NCBI GenBank assembly: GCA_964486455.1
Contig: CAZAMP010000023.1
Coordinates: forward strand, 5,095-69,094
Origin: CAZAMP01 sp964486455
GTDB lineage: Bacteria > Eisenbacteria > RBG-16-71-46 > CAZAMP01
Reading direction: 5' to 3'
DNA: 64,000 nucleotides
Within the stretch, counting starts at the first letter, position 1. The number at the start of each line of letters is the position of its first letter. Positions 37,284-45,639 of the stretch are shown here, piece after piece. The translations under genes and the position numbers were made by a program. The notes beneath the pieces were generated by a model. It saw only the letters and a list, made by a program, of their open reading frames with translations. It was not told where the DNA came from and ran no database searches.

Positions 37284-37464
37284 GATCGACCTCCTCAAGT
37301 AGTTGAATGACTTCTCCAGCTGGCTACACCCCGACCGCGATCGTGCATCTCCTCAGCAATCTGGAACCTCAGCCGGGGGCTCGTGCGCAGCGTCAGCGGC
37401 AACGTACGAATCCAGCGGTGGTCCTCCTCAGGATGGAGGAAACACAGCCGGATCGTCACCAGGC

Positions 37465-37698
37465 TCACGAGGGAAGTGCCTCAAACGTGTTGACGCGTTC
37501 CGCCGCTGAACCGTAGCTATGAGCCTGGTACGACCACAGCATCTCCATATCGCTCGGGTCAGGCATCTGGGAGCTGGAGAGCCCGGTGCGCTGAGCGTCG
37601 TGGTGGAACATGCTCCAGTCGTCGATCTCCTGCGCACCGACCACGACAGGAAGACAAAGGACCACGAGGGCGAGTCCGAAGATCCTTGGAGCTCGCAT
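37465..37698 (-). pseudogene. N-terminal fragment of a PQQ-like beta-propeller protein (may be expressed)
   Basis: This is a 77-residue frame with a strong Shine-Dalgarno (AAGGAGGTGAAC) and a signal peptide ('LALVVLCLPVVVGAQ'). The mature part 'DDWSMFHHDAQRTGLSSSQM', then 'EMLWSYQ', is the standard start of secreted PQQ-like propellers (W-x-M-F-x-x-D-x-x-x-T-G ... L-W-S-Y). It stops after 'NTFEALPS', before any complete blade. With the blade fragment at 33707-33973 it suggests one gene split by the C10 peptidase gene. The intact start signals mean that a short secreted peptide could still be made. Confidence 0.6.
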
Positions 37699-37767
37699 TG
37701 TTCACCTCCTTGTGATGAGTGTGTGCTCCGCGATGAGGGGGAACGCGGGACTGTTGACCCATTGCCA

Positions 37768-37785
37768 TCGCAAGTCGTGAGCCAT
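37768..37785 (-). promoter_or_regulatory. Possible sigma-54-type promoter for the 77-residue fragment gene
   Basis: On the minus strand TGGCTC-ACGAC-TTGCG has GG-N10-GC spacing and one mismatch from consensus, 70 nt before the ATG at 37698. The inverted repeat seen in the 18-20.7 kb array is not found 112-114 nt upstream, so a different activator or chance is possible. Confidence 0.4.
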
Positions 37786-37957
37786 CGCATGGACCCGCGG
37801 TACTGCCGCAGGGGTGGGCAGTTACACGGGTGCCCGCGGAGGGGGGGGTGGTTAGCGTGTTCGAGAACGAACATCGGGCGGTCGCTTACGAACGGGGTGC
37901 GTTCGGTCGACGTCTCGTTGGATGCGGTCGGGATTAAGACAGTGGAATATATGGAAA
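37786..37957. other. Divergent intergenic region
   Basis: About 170 bases between the fragment gene (minus) and the cysK leader promoter (plus). It contains a G9 run (37840-37850 area) and a TCGAC site; no gene is supported. Confidence 0.4.
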
Positions 37958-37987
37958 TTGACCTGCTCGGGTATTCCGTGCTATTCT
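37958..37987 (+). promoter_or_regulatory. Sigma-70-type promoter of the cysK leader
   Basis: TTGACC (37958-37963), an 18-nt spacer and TATTCT (37982-37987), with a TG extended -10 at 37979. Transcription would start near 37994, 34 nt before the leader peptide ATG. Confidence 0.6.
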
Positions 37988-38027
37988 TCTCATGTAGCCA
38001 ATGATCCAAGAGGAGACGGTCAGACTC

Positions 38028-38111
38028 ATGCAAACCCCCAACCGCGGAACCTATTGTAACTGTTGTTGTTGCGCGTGTATGCGTACCGCGGGGGGGATTG
38101 TGTCGCGCTGA
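38028..38111 (+). CDS. Polycysteine leader peptide of the cysK-cysE operon
   Basis: This is a 27-codon frame from ATG 38028 to TGA 38109, with AGGAG 13-18 nt upstream. Its middle reads YCNCCCCACM: six Cys codons (38055-38078), four of them consecutive. Cys is otherwise rare, so this is strongly non-random. The frame lies between a sigma-70 promoter and a terminator, both directly upstream of cysteine-biosynthesis genes. As in amino-acid attenuators, and in the polycysteine leader ORFs known in mycobacteria, slow translation at Cys codons when Cys-tRNA is scarce should prevent termination and allow cysK expression. Confidence 0.85.
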   Translation: MQTPNRGTYCNCCCCACMRTAGGIVSR

Positions 38112-38174
38112 TCGAAGACTCCTAACATAACCAGACGACACACTCACCCGCGGGCGATTCGCCGGCGGGTTTTT
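38042..38174 (+). promoter_or_regulatory. Cysteine attenuator: competing RNA hairpins with terminator
   Basis: Segment 1 CCGCGG (38042-38047) can pair with segment 2 (38086-38091). Segment 2 CCGCGGG (38086-38092) can instead pair over 7 bp with segment 3 CCCGCGG (38147-38153). Segment 3 is also the left arm of a terminator (38146-38157 with 38159-38170, one mismatch, then T5). A ribosome stalled on the Cys codons would cover segment 1 and free segment 2 to form the antiterminator; a ribosome reaching the stop at 38109 would cover segment 2 and let the terminator form. This is the classical 1:2, 2:3, 3:4 layout. Confidence 0.8.
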
Positions 38175-38212
38175 CTATGCCCTTCGGCAAACCCCCGTAA
38201 GGAGAAGGGACA

Positions 38213-39172
38213 ATGGGAAAGATCTACTCGGATATCACGGAGACCATCGGTCGGACCCCGCTCGTCGAGCTCAAGCGGCTCTCGCCGAACGGAGGGGCGC
38301 GCATCATCGGCAAGCTCGAGTCGTTCAATCCACTCTCGAGCGTCAAGGATCGGATCGGCGTCAACATGATCAACGTCGCCGAGCGGAACGGACAGATCCG
38401 GCCCGGTGAGACGGTGTTGGTCGAGCCGACGAGCGGCAACACGGGAATCGCGCTCGCGTTCGCCGCGGCGGCGAAGGGCTATCGGCTCATCGTCACGATG
38501 CCGGATACCGTCAGTGTCGAGCGCCGGAACCTGCTCAAGCTTTTCGGAGCCGAGGTTATCCTCACACCTGGCGAGAAGGGTATGACCGGCGCGGTGCTGC
38601 GCGCCGCCAAGGTCGCGAACGAGACACCGTACAGCTTCATCCCCCAGCAGTTCGAGAACCCCGCGAACCCCGCCATTCACCGGGAGACGACGGCCGAGGA
38701 GATCTGGGCCGACACCGATGGCAAGGTTGATATCGTCGTTTCCGGCATCGGCACCGGCGGAACCATCACGGGCTGTGGTGAGGTTCTCAAGTCGCGGCGC
38801 CCGGAGATCAAGTTGGTGGCGGTCGAGCCCGTTGAGTCACCCGTTCTCTCCGGCGGCGATCCGGCGCCGCACAAGATCCAGGGCCTCGGCGCGGGCTTCG
38901 TGCCGCGGGTCCTGAATCGCGACATCATCGACGAGATCATCCAGGTCTCGGGCGACGATTCGTTCACGGCGGCGCAACGCTTGACGAGGGAAGAGGGAAT
39001 CCTCGGCGGGATTTCGAGCGGCGCGGCGCTCGTCGCGGCTCTCGAGGTCGCGAAGCGTCCCGAGAACGCGGACAAGCTCATCGTCGTCATTCTGCCGGAC
39101 ACCGGCGAGCGCTATCTCTCCACACCGCTAATGGACGTGCGTGAAGAGGTAGCCGCGGCCGGGAAGGAGTAG
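38213..39172 (+). CDS. cysK: Cysteine synthase A (O-acetylserine sulfhydrylase)
   Basis: This is a 319-residue PLP enzyme that makes cysteine from O-acetylserine and sulfide. The PLP lysine is in 'PLSSVKDR' (about residue 46), the substrate loop is 'EPTSGNTGIA', and the PLP phosphate loop is 'GIGTGGTITG'. The C-terminal 'DTGERYLSTPLM' is typical of CysK. A good Shine-Dalgarno (AAGGAGAAGG) precedes the ATG. The gene is the first after the polycysteine attenuator and is followed 4 nt later by cysE, which makes its substrate. Confidence 0.96.
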   Translation: MGKIYSDITETIGRTPLVELKRLSPNGGARIIGKLESFNPLSSVKDRIGVNMINVAERNGQIRPGETVLVEPTSGNTGIALAFAAAAKGYRLIVTMPDTVSVERRNLLKLFGAEVILTPGEKGMTGAVLRAAKVANETPYSFIPQQFENPANPAIHRETTAEEIWADTDGKVDIVVSGIGTGGTITGCGEVLKSRRPEIKLVAVEPVESPVLSGGDPAPHKIQGLGAGFVPRVLNRDIIDEIIQVSGDDSFTAAQRLTREEGILGGISSGAALVAALEVAKRPENADKLIVVILPDTGERYLSTPLMDVREEVAAAGKE

Positions 39173-39176
39173 AGAG

Positions 39177-40025
39177 ATGCGAGAGCAGGCGCTCGAGGTC
39201 GGGCCGGTGACGCTGCGTGCTAGACGATGGCCGTGGCCGCTCGCCCGCCTGTCCGAAGATATACGCACGGTATTCGATAAGGACCCCGCGGCACGGAGCA
39301 TCCTGGAAGTGCTCTTCTGCTACCCGGGGTTTCATGCGCTCGTCATGCACCGCGTCGCCCACCGACTCTGGTCGTGGAAGCTCTGCTTCCTCGCGCGCCT
39401 TCTCAGTCATGTGAATCGCGCGCTCACCGGGATCGAGATTCATCCCGGCGCGACGATCGGTCGGCGCTTCTTCATCGATCACGGCATGGGCGTCGTGATC
39501 GGTGAGACGACCGAGATTGCCGACGACGTCGTGCTCTACCAGGGCGTGACCCTCGGCGGCACGAGTCTCGAGAAGAAGAAACGCCATCCGACCCTGGATC
39601 GCGGTGTTGTGGTCGGTGCCGGAGCAAAGGTGCTGGGCGCGCTTCGGGTCGGTGAGAACGCGCGGATCGGATCGGGCGCGGTCGTCGTCAAGGACGTCCC
39701 GCCGGGTGCGACCGTCGTAGGACTCGCCGGTCGGATCCTGGATCGGACGGAACCATGTACCGGGCGAATGAAAGTTGATCTCACGGAAAGCAAAGGCGAC
39801 CACGACGTGCGAGTGCTCGAGGTCTTGCTGGATCGTGTGCAAGAGCTGGAGAGCCGCGTGAAAGGCAGTGCGAATGGTCACCCGAGCGGTGAATGGTCAC
39901 CCGAGCGACAGTTGTCGGTCAGTTCTCGCTTGAAGGAGATGGAGGCCACCAGAAGAAGAGGACGACAAACAGCACGAACGGAAAGAACGCCTGGGTCACG
40001 TCGCCCAGCGCGCCGAGGAATCTGA
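39177..40025 (+). CDS. cysE: Serine O-acetyltransferase with frameshifted C-terminal extension
   Basis: This is a 282-residue left-handed beta-helix acetyltransferase that makes O-acetylserine from serine and acetyl-CoA. The hexapeptide-repeat core runs from 'IEIHPGATIGRRFFIDHGMG' to 'ARIGSGAVVVKDVPPGATVVG', with catalytic His residues in 'FIDHGMGVVIGE'. A 17-bp sequence occurs twice with a 19-nt period at 39872-39907. The duplication shifts frame; without it the protein would end at about 245 residues (TGA at 39931). The extra tail is Arg-rich and lies antisense to the end of the next gene for about 105 nt, so it is probably a recent and non-functional extension. Confidence 0.93.
   Translation: MREQALEVGPVTLRARRWPWPLARLSEDIRTVFDKDPAARSILEVLFCYPGFHALVMHRVAHRLWSWKLCFLARLLSHVNRALTGIEIHPGATIGRRFFIDHGMGVVIGETTEIADDVVLYQGVTLGGTSLEKKKRHPTLDRGVVVGAGAKVLGALRVGENARIGSGAVVVKDVPPGATVVGLAGRILDRTEPCTGRMKVDLTESKGDHDVRVLEVLLDRVQELESRVKGSANGHPSGEWSPERQLSVSSRLKEMEATRRRGRQTARTERTPGSRRPARRGI
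39872..39907. repeat. Tandem 17-bp repeat (period 19) in the 3' part of cysE
   Basis: GAATGGTCACCCGAGCG occurs at 39872-39888 and again at 39891-39907, separated by GT. The 19-nt period is not a multiple of three. Confidence 0.9.
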
Positions 40026-40482
40026 GGACAGGCGGTATCGACCCGCGGTTCTGAAGCGCTCCCAGCCTGGCAAGAAGGACGACGCTCAGCAACAGATGGT
40101 GGACCGCGATCGCGATGATCCCAATCACAACGCGACCCATTCCGCCGCCTGTCCTCATTGTTTGCCGCATGCGGCCGACGCCGAGGCCAGCAAGCAGCAG
40201 TGAGAGGAACACCGGGTACGAGAGCATGGCGACCTTCCCGATGGCCTCCTCGACGGGATACCGCCTGCCGGTCTCGAGCTCGATCTCGCACTCACCACCC
40301 GCCGCGCGGCTCCGCCCCGAGATGTCGGGGCTGGTCACTACCGCGATGGCCGTCACGGGACCCGCCATTAGCCGTTGGTACACTTCTACCGTCTGATGCC
40401 AAAGAAGCGATAGGAGCAGTGACGACACGAGGAAGATCCCGATAACGCCCCAGAGTGGCGCTCGTTTGAGTCTCGTGGTCAC
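39919..40482 (-). CDS. Exosortase-associated membrane protein
   Basis: This is a 187-residue membrane protein with about four helices: one N-terminal (13-35), two central (about 86-100 and 116-140) and one C-terminal (163-180, 'FFPFVLFVVLFFW'). A soluble loop after helix 1 ('GGECEIELETGRRYPVEEAI') should face the periplasm. It starts with GTG in a 4-nt GTGA overlap with the exosortase stop codon, so the two are co-translated. It is probably the dedicated partner protein seen with H-type exosortases; this assignment rests on context and topology, not on a motif. Confidence 0.6.
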   Translation of the reverse strand: MTTRLKRAPLWGVIGIFLVSSLLLSLLWHQTVEVYQRLMAGPVTAIAVVTSPDISGRSRAAGGECEIELETGRRYPVEEAIGKVAMLSYPVFLSLLLAGLGVGRMRQTMRTGGGMGRVVIGIIAIAVHHLLLSVVLLARLGALQNRGSIPPVLRFLGALGDVTQAFFPFVLFVVLFFWWPPSPSSEN

Positions 40483-40991
40483 GACGTCACCGCTTTCTCG
40501 TCATCGAGAGCGCGCAGTCCACGGCGTGCGTGCTCGAATGCGAACCCGATGAGCATGGTGCCCCAGACGACTTGCCAGAGATAGTCGTGCACGAACCCGG
40601 CGAGCTCCGGGGCCCGGTGCACGAAGATTCCGAGGAGCGAGATTCGGATCACGTTCACGATCCCGACGAATGTCAACGCGATGACGAGCGCCGTAACCCT
40701 TCGCCGCCACGGACAGGGAAACGCCAGGATGAATGCGCCCAGCAGAACGGTCGCGTAGATCCCCGTGCACTCGTCGACGATCTGGATCCAGGGATGGGGT
40801 CCGAACGTGACGACGGTCCCGTGTGTAGCAGCCGGCGAGCCGAGGATCGTCATCGTGCGGCTTACGAGTTCGGCGATGAACTCCTTGAGCGCCGACATGG
40901 GAGCGGGACTTCCGCGCACGACGAGGAGGCCTACGAGGCTCAGGACCGCGAAGGTCACCAGAAAACGGGCTGGGCGGACTCGATTACTCAT
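40479..40991 (-). CDS. Exosortase/archaeosortase-family transpeptidase (XrtH-like)
   Basis: This is a 170-residue polytopic membrane protein. The three catalytic residues of exosortases are visible: Cys75 in 'VDECTGIYATVLLGAF', Arg116 in 'NVIRIS' and His135 in 'FVHDYLWQ', spread over successive helices. The enzyme should cut a C-terminal sorting signal and transfer the protein to a surface acceptor. The short length, the partner membrane gene downstream and the divergent single-substrate gene suggest a dedicated system of exosortase H type. Which named subfamily it belongs to needs a profile search. Confidence 0.85.
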   Translation of the reverse strand: MSNRVRPARFLVTFAVLSLVGLLVVRGSPAPMSALKEFIAELVSRTMTILGSPAATHGTVVTFGPHPWIQIVDECTGIYATVLLGAFILAFPCPWRRRVTALVIALTFVGIVNVIRISLLGIFVHRAPELAGFVHDYLWQVVWGTMLIGFAFEHARRGLRALDDEKAVTS

Positions 40992-41138
40992 CGGGAAGTC
41001 CTATTCTATGGGTACGCATCGCCAGAGACCAGCCGTTCGGTCCCGTGCAGGGTCACTTGCGGACCCAGTGTCCGCTCAAGTAGAATCTAACGTGATTCGG
41101 CGCTCCACATCACTCCCGCATCCCATGGAGAACGTGAT

Positions 41139-41624
41139 ATGACCCGGATCCCTCTGAAGCTCTCGGCGACCGCGGTCGTGCTTGCCACGTTTATCCTCGT
41201 CGAGACGGTGGACGCCGCGGACCACTATGCCGGAGTCACCGGGACCGCGGTTGATCACGGCACCTGTTCTATCGTCGTGGAAGACATCTTCCCGCCCACG
41301 AATCTCTACGACTACCAAATCGATGTCTTGCAGGGGTGGACCGCAGAGATGACGGCGCAGGCGATCTTCGACACCCTCACCGGGCCGAACGGCCTTCCGC
41401 CGGGAGACTTCGACGTCTCGATGCCGCTGCCGAACTGGGTTCGCGTCAGCGGTTCCATCACGAGCTTCGATGCGTCGAGTGAGATCGAGGGTCAGGTCGT
41501 CGAGGAAGTTTACCCAGGTATCGGCGTGCCGAACCTCGGTCTGCCGGCAGCGATCGTCGTCGCGGTCGTCCTCGCCGGCGGAGGCGTCTTCTACTTGAGG
41601 CGGCGCGCGCGGGCGGTCGCCTAG
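41139..41624 (+). CDS. Probable exosortase substrate with C-terminal sorting signal
   Basis: This is a 161-residue exported protein. An N-terminal signal peptide ('ATAVVLATFILVETVDA') is followed by an about 100-residue acidic globular part with a single Cys. The C-terminus has the tripartite form of exosortase targets: a short motif (VPNLG, 130-134), a transmembrane helix (135-153) and a basic cluster (RRRAR, 154-158). The motif resembles a divergent IPTL-type signal. The gene is divergent from the exosortase operon, 147 nt away, and ends in its own terminator. The mature part is not recognised. Confidence 0.75.
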   Translation: MTRIPLKLSATAVVLATFILVETVDAADHYAGVTGTAVDHGTCSIVVEDIFPPTNLYDYQIDVLQGWTAEMTAQAIFDTLTGPNGLPPGDFDVSMPLPNWVRVSGSITSFDASSEIEGQVVEEVYPGIGVPNLGLPAAIVVAVVLAGGGVFYLRRRARAVA

Positions 41625-41655
41625 TACGAGCGGGTAGCAGGGAATTTCCAAAAAG

Positions 41656-41687
41656 GCCCCGGCGAGCCGAATCGTCGGGGCTGCTTT
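41656..41687 (+). terminator. Terminator after the exosortase substrate gene
   Basis: A 10-bp stem (GCCCCGGCGA with TCGTCGGGGC, one G-U), a 6-nt loop and a short T-rich tail (TGCTTTG). It ends right at the start of the kinase gene, so the kinase must have its own promoter or rely on read-through. Confidence 0.7.
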
Positions 41688-44600
41688 GTGGGGTGGCGGG
41701 TGAATCGGATCGGCCCGTACGAGGTCGTCGAGCGATTGGGGCGGGGGGCGTTCACGGTCGTCTACCGGGCGCGGAAGGCGGATGGTGGGCCCGAGATCGC
41801 CTTGAAGGTTCTCGACGAACGTGATCATGAGCCGAAGGCGCTCGAGCGTTTCATGCGCGAGGCTGAGATCGCGTCTCATCTCTCCGATATCGCGATCCCG
41901 TCCATTCATGAGATCGGCACGGATGGACCCCACCACTACATCGCCATGGATCTCGTGGAGGGGCGCGCGCTCGATGCGGTACTGCGCGAGACCGGTCCGC
42001 TCGACATCGAGAAGGTGATCGATCTCGGCATTCAGATCTCACGAGCGCTCTCGACCGCGCACGCGATCGGTATCGTGCATCGCGACATCAAGCCGGCCAA
42101 TCTGATCCTGACGACCGACGGAAAACTCCGCGTGCTCGACTTCGGACTCTCGCGTATGGCCGGGATGGATACGATCTCGGCGTCCGGGACCATTACCGGA
42201 ACCGCGCCCTACATGTCACCGGAGCAGCTTCTCGGTGAACGCGTCGACGCCAGGAGCGACCTCTTCTCGGCCAGCGTGGTGCTCTATGAGCTCATCGCCG
42301 GCCGCCGCCCGTTCGACGGTGATCGCTTCGAGACCGTAGCGCACGCCATCTTGAACCTCCCGCCCGTCAGGCTGTCCACGCTTGGAGTGGCGATCGCGGA
42401 TCTACTGGAACGCGTGCTCTTCAAGGGGCTCGCGAAGAATCCCGACCTTCGCTATCAGAGCGCTGAGGAGATGCGAAACGACTGGGAGCTCGTCCGCGAG
42501 GGGTCCGCGGAGGGGCTTCATCCCGCTCGTCTCTTCGCCACCGCTGACGTGATGCAGGCGGCCGCCCCCGAGGAGTATGCGGCGTTCGTCGGCCGTGACA
42601 CGGCCATCGACGATATCGATCATGTACTGCGCGTTGTGGGCGTCAGTGGTGGGACGGCTGTGATGCTTTCCGGCGAAGCGGGAGTCGGCAAGACCCGCTT
42701 CATCGAGGAGTTCGCGGCCAGGACGCGCGCGGACGGGTGGGAGACGCTCACGGCACAGTGCTCGGCGGGACGCGGCACGCGGCCTTATCAGGCATGGGCC
42801 GATCTTCTCGAGCGATACTTCACGGCACGCGGCCGGGTCACTCCCGATTCCATTCGGGACGCGCTGCTTGCCATGGGTCTGGACCTGCGGCTCGCGATGC
42901 TCGACCTCTTCTTCAAGTTCTCCGCGTCGCCAACCGCGATGGAAACGGATGTTCGCGGGCTTTGGGAAGCGCTCGCGGCGCTCGTTCGCCGGATCGCGGA
43001 GGACCGTCCGCTTCTGCTTCAGATCGATGACATTCATCGGGCGGACGAGGAGAGCCTCGAGTTTCTTCAATATCTTTCCGGCGAGCTCCGCAACGCGCCC
43101 GTCGTGGTCGTCGGAACCTATCGACAAGATGAGCTGCAGGATTCCGCTGAGGGGAGCATGCACCCCCTCGACGCGACGATCGTGGAGCTCAGGCGGAGTG
43201 ACTTTCTGCACGAGATTTCGCTGGATTGCCTCGATGGGGCCGCCGTTCGGGAGCTGGTGGCTTCACGTTTCACGGGACTCGCCGTTGGGGATGCGATCGC
43301 GGAGCAGATTCACCGCAAGAGCGAAGGGAATCCGCTTCACGTCGTCGAGACACTGAAGCTCTTGGAGGCGGAGGGCAACGTCCGCCGGCGAAACGGCGAA
43401 TGGGTTCTGAGCGGAGATCTGACGGCACTGCCGATACCGCAGAAGGTCGCTGATCTCATCCGAAATCGTCTCGACGGCATTCCGCGCGATGACCGCGAGC
43501 TCCTGGAATTCGCCGCGGTCGCCGGCGAGAACTTCGCCGCTCGGATCGTGACCGACGGCTTCGAGTTCTCGCACCGCGAATCACTCCGTCGTCTTCGCCG
43601 ATTAGATCAGATGCACGGCATCGTACGCGCAACCGAGCGAGGATATCGATTCGTGCAGGCGAAGGTGCGGGACTTTCTTCTCGAGAGCCTTCCGCCCGAA
43701 CTCACGATCGAATACCACCGATCGATCGCGCGATCGCTGGAGCGTCTCAGCGGCGGACGGGACGATGGGGCGTCTGAGACCGCCGAGCACTTTCTCCTCG
43801 GCGGTGAGCCGATGCTCGCGGTCCCCCACCTGGAAGCGGCGGGTGATCGTGACTACCGACTCTTCGCCAACGAACAGGCACTCAAGACGTGGCAGCAGGC
43901 GCGGAAGATCCTGACCCAGCAGGCGCCGCGGGAAGAGATCCTCGCGCGCTGCCGGTGCCTTCGAAAGATCGCCGGCGTGGAGAGGCGCTTGGGGCGCTAT
44001 GAGGAGTCCATCCTCTCGGCGTCATTGCTCCTGAAGCTGGCGGACGATGCTGATGCTCCGTCGGAGCGCGCGGAGGCTCATCTCGCGATGAGCCTGGCGC
44101 AGTTTCATCAGGGAGATTCCGATAGATCCCTTGCCTCGGCCCGCGCGGCGAGGGAGGGCTTCGCCAACGCCGGCGATGAAGAGAGCGTCGCCCGTGCGCT
44201 GGACCAGGAGGGCGACACGCTCTTCACGTCCGGCAGCATGGACAAGGCGCTCTCCCTCTATACGGAAGCGCTCGAAGTGCGCAAGCGCTGGAACTCCAAG
44301 GTGGATATCGCGCAGAGCCACCTGCGCATCGGTCGTTGCCACCGACGCATGCGCGCGTTCGAGCAGAGCATTGATCACCTGATGCGGGCCCGAGAGACGC
44401 TCGAGCACGTCGGGGACAAGGTGACGGCGGCGGTCACCGGCGGCGAGATCGCGAACACGTATTTCATGCTGCAGCGATTCGGCGAGGCGAGCCCAATGTA
44501 TGAAGCTTCCCTCGATGTTCTGCGGCGGGCGGGCGACCGCTGGCGGGTGGCGCGACTCCTTCTGAGCGCGGGGAACGTGCAGTTCATACGCGGCAATCTC

Positions 44601-45539
44601 ACGGCGTGCCGAGATCTCTACGAGGAGTCGCTCGCGATCCGCCGGGAGGTGGGCGATCGGCAGGGCGCCGGCACCGTTCAGAACAACCTGGCCTGGGTCC
44701 ACTTTCATCAGGCGCGATACGCCGATGCCATCTCCGCCGCCCACGACGGCCACGCCGCTTTCACCGAGTTCAAGGATCTCAGCCACCTGGCGGATACGGA
44801 ATCGTTGCTGGGATGGATCTACTTGAGCTTGGGTGACCCCGCGACATCGGGCGCTCATTTCGCGCGTGCCGCCGAGATTGCGGCCGGGCAAGAGGACACG
44901 CGCGCCGGGGCCGTCGCGCTGGCGGGTGGCGCGCGCGCAGAGGCGGCGGCAGGGGGGGACATCGAGGCGACGTTGCGCGAGCTGTCGGAGGGCCTCGACC
45001 TGAGTGGGGCGCCGGATGTCGGGGCCGAGGTCGCGATGGCAAGGGCGGCATGTCTCAATGTGTCCGGCCGGAGGGATAAGGCGTTGGCCGCCGCCCGGGA
45101 TGCCATGACATTTTGCGAAACCGCGCAGGACAAGCTGCTCAAGACGCGGGTGGAGACGACCTATCTTCTGCTGGCTCCCCACGGCGATCCGGACGTGCGC
45201 CTGAAGGCGCTGGATCGAATCGCCGACGTCCTGGCCATCGTGTCGGCGAGCCACCTTCGTGAAATGGAGTACGGTCTTCGCTGTGCCCACGCATTGCTTC
45301 TTCACGAGTCGTCGCCGGACCACGCCATCAGCGAGCTGCGCCACGCGCTCGGGGTCGCGGACATGGTTCTCACCAACGTTCCCGAAGAGCACCGGCTGGG
45401 CTGGTGTCGGGTCAATGACTATCCTAATGTAATTGAACGACTTACAGCGTGGGCCGGTACTGTCGGCGACGCCACCGCGGCGGCCGAGGCCCAGTGGCGC
45501 CTCGACGCGTTTCGTCGATATCAGGCAATGCGCGAATAG
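41688..45539 (+). CDS. Ser/Thr protein kinase fused to AAA-type ATPase and TPR repeats
   Basis: This is a 1283-residue cytoplasmic signalling protein. Residues 8-270 are a Hanks-type kinase: glycine loop 'LGRGAFTVVYRA', catalytic 'HRDIKPAN' (131-138, Asp133) and DFG (Asp151), with activation segment 'TGTAPYMSPEQ'. A conserved 'FVGRD' leads into a predictive ATPase with Walker A GEAGVGKT (329-336) and Walker B 'LLLQIDDIHRADE'. The last 550 residues are tetratricopeptide repeats ('ALSLYTEALEVRKRWN'). The architecture matches bacterial kinase-STAND regulators that sense signals through TPRs. Start is GTG at 41688 or 41700; no membrane helix is present. No partner gene is obvious. Confidence 0.92.
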   Translation: MGWRVNRIGPYEVVERLGRGAFTVVYRARKADGGPEIALKVLDERDHEPKALERFMREAEIASHLSDIAIPSIHEIGTDGPHHYIAMDLVEGRALDAVLRETGPLDIEKVIDLGIQISRALSTAHAIGIVHRDIKPANLILTTDGKLRVLDFGLSRMAGMDTISASGTITGTAPYMSPEQLLGERVDARSDLFSASVVLYELIAGRRPFDGDRFETVAHAILNLPPVRLSTLGVAIADLLERVLFKGLAKNPDLRYQSAEEMRNDWELVREGSAEGLHPARLFATADVMQAAAPEEYAAFVGRDTAIDDIDHVLRVVGVSGGTAVMLSGEAGVGKTRFIEEFAARTRADGWETLTAQCSAGRGTRPYQAWADLLERYFTARGRVTPDSIRDALLAMGLDLRLAMLDLFFKFSASPTAMETDVRGLWEALAALVRRIAEDRPLLLQIDDIHRADEESLEFLQYLSGELRNAPVVVVGTYRQDELQDSAEGSMHPLDATIVELRRSDFLHEISLDCLDGAAVRELVASRFTGLAVGDAIAEQIHRKSEGNPLHVVETLKLLEAEGNVRRRNGEWVLSGDLTALPIPQKVADLIRNRLDGIPRDDRELLEFAAVAGENFAARIVTDGFEFSHRESLRRLRRLDQMHGIVRATERGYRFVQAKVRDFLLESLPPELTIEYHRSIARSLERLSGGRDDGASETAEHFLLGGEPMLAVPHLEAAGDRDYRLFANEQALKTWQQARKILTQQAPREEILARCRCLRKIAGVERRLGRYEESILSASLLLKLADDADAPSERAEAHLAMSLAQFHQGDSDRSLASARAAREGFANAGDEESVARALDQEGDTLFTSGSMDKALSLYTEALEVRKRWNSKVDIAQSHLRIGRCHRRMRAFEQSIDHLMRARETLEHVGDKVTAAVTGGEIANTYFMLQRFGEASPMYEASLDVLRRAGDRWRVARLLLSAGNVQFIRGNLTACRDLYEESLAIRREVGDRQGAGTVQNNLAWVHFHQARYADAISAAHDGHAAFTEFKDLSHLADTESLLGWIYLSLGDPATSGAHFARAAEIAAGQEDTRAGAVALAGGARAEAAAGGDIEATLRELSEGLDLSGAPDVGAEVAMARAACLNVSGRRDKALAAARDAMTFCETAQDKLLKTRVETTYLLLAPHGDPDVRLKALDRIADVLAIVSASHLREMEYGLRCAHALLLHESSPDHAISELRHALGVADMVLTNVPEEHRLGWCRVNDYPNVIERLTAWAGTVGDATAAAEAQWRLDAFRRYQAMRE

Positions 45540-45639
45540 ACCGATAGATTCACCAGTGCCGATCTCGACGCCGGTTGCTATACTCGCCGGTCCACAATCG
45601 GCAACAGTCTTCATCCGATCACGATTGAGGAGCCCTGGA

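Noticed and set aside
37428..38147. 239-codon minus-strand frame spanning the cysK leader
   Set aside because: Low-complexity composition, and it conflicts with a well-supported leader peptide, promoter and small secreted frame.
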